From NCBI GenBank assembly GCA_964372275.1, contig CAYJRR010000131.1, positions 1 to 5,357 of the forward strand: DNA of 5,357 nt, read 5' to 3'. The notes under the pieces are model-generated. The model saw only the letters and a list, made by a program, of their open reading frames with translations. It was not told the origin of the DNA and did no database searches. This document shows, piece by piece, positions 5,228 through 5,357 of the stretch. Source of the stretch: CAYJRR01 sp964372275 [NCBI: uncultured bacterium] (GTDB lineage: Bacteria > CAYJRR01). Both the position numbers and the translations under genes were made by a program. Every line of letters starts with the position of its first letter. Position 1 is the stretch's first letter.

Positions 5228-5357
5228 CTACGACTCGGCGTTCGCCTGCCCTGCTTCGTCCGGGTCGCAGTCTTCTTCTCCGTCGCCCTCTTCGTCGTCC
5301 TGGTCGCCCGGCCCGTCTTCACCCTCCGGCCCGCCGTGGTCGCACTCGCAGCAGCAG
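5228..5357 (-). CDS. C-terminal tail of an unidentified Cys-rich acidic protein (partial)
   Basis: The frame enters from the right edge and runs 42 codons to a TAG at 5230-5228. The visible tail starts CCCECDHGG and continues with a long Asp/Glu/Gly stretch containing one further Cys (EEDCDPDE). It is preferred over the overlapping basic frame (which starts GTG at 5322) because its codons mostly begin with G and end with G or C, the usual coding pattern in high-GC DNA, whereas the basic frame is rich in codons beginning with A. The Cys/His/acidic composition could bind metal, but no family can be assigned. Its stop lies 43 bases upstream of the preferred start of the exported protein, so the two genes may be cotranscribed. 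Confidence 0.5.
   Translation of the reverse strand, partial: CCCECDHGGPEGEDGPGDQDDEEGDGEEDCDPDEAGQANAES

Noticed and set aside
5191-5322. N-terminal extension of the exported protein to a GTG at 5322
   Set aside because: It overlaps the acidic C-terminal tail in another frame, is almost only Lys/Arg/Thr in its first part, and loses third-position GC preference near 5190-5230.

Overview
The window is very GC-rich, with strong G/C preference at third codon positions, and every gene I can support lies on the minus strand. The genes therefore read from the right end of the window to the left. The tRNA-tuf order, the SpoU methylase just upstream of it, and the zinc-finger/FecR-type anti-sigma factor all suggest a Gram-negative, high-GC proteobacterium or myxobacterium-like organism. 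That assignment is inferred from gene content and style; no marker gene is complete enough here to prove it.

In transcription order, the right edge holds the last 42 codons of an unidentified protein with a cysteine-rich, very acidic tail (5357-5228). Next is a three-gene block in which each stop overlaps the next start by ATGA. It encodes a predicted exported protein with beta-rich C-terminal half (5184-4207), an ECF-type sigma factor (4210-3653), and a membrane-anchored anti-sigma-like protein (3656-2490). The last one combines an N-terminal zinc-ligand set, one membrane helix, a FecR-like domain and C-terminal TPR-like helices. This looks like a self-contained envelope-to-RNA-polymerase signalling module and is the most interesting part of the window.

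The remainder is housekeeping. pyrF (2431-1697) makes UMP in pyrimidine synthesis. rlmB (about 1545-730) is a SpoU-family 23S rRNA ribose methylase. After a 179-base leader region come four tRNA genes: Thr(UGU), Tyr(GUA), Gly(UCC) and Thr(GGU). They lead straight into the start of tuf (EF-Tu), which is cut by the left edge. This tRNA order is the same as the thrU-tyrU-glyT-thrT-tufB operon of Escherichia coli. The genes from rlmB onward are all translation functions: a ribosomal P-loop modifier, tRNAs, and the factor that delivers aminoacyl-tRNAs.

I see no CRISPR array, insertion sequence, phage gene or attachment site. No gene-free stretch exceeds 300 bases; the longest is 551-729. It holds two imperfect promoter-like sequences and one hairpin. 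The start codons of rlmB and of the exported protein are uncertain and are discussed in their entries.
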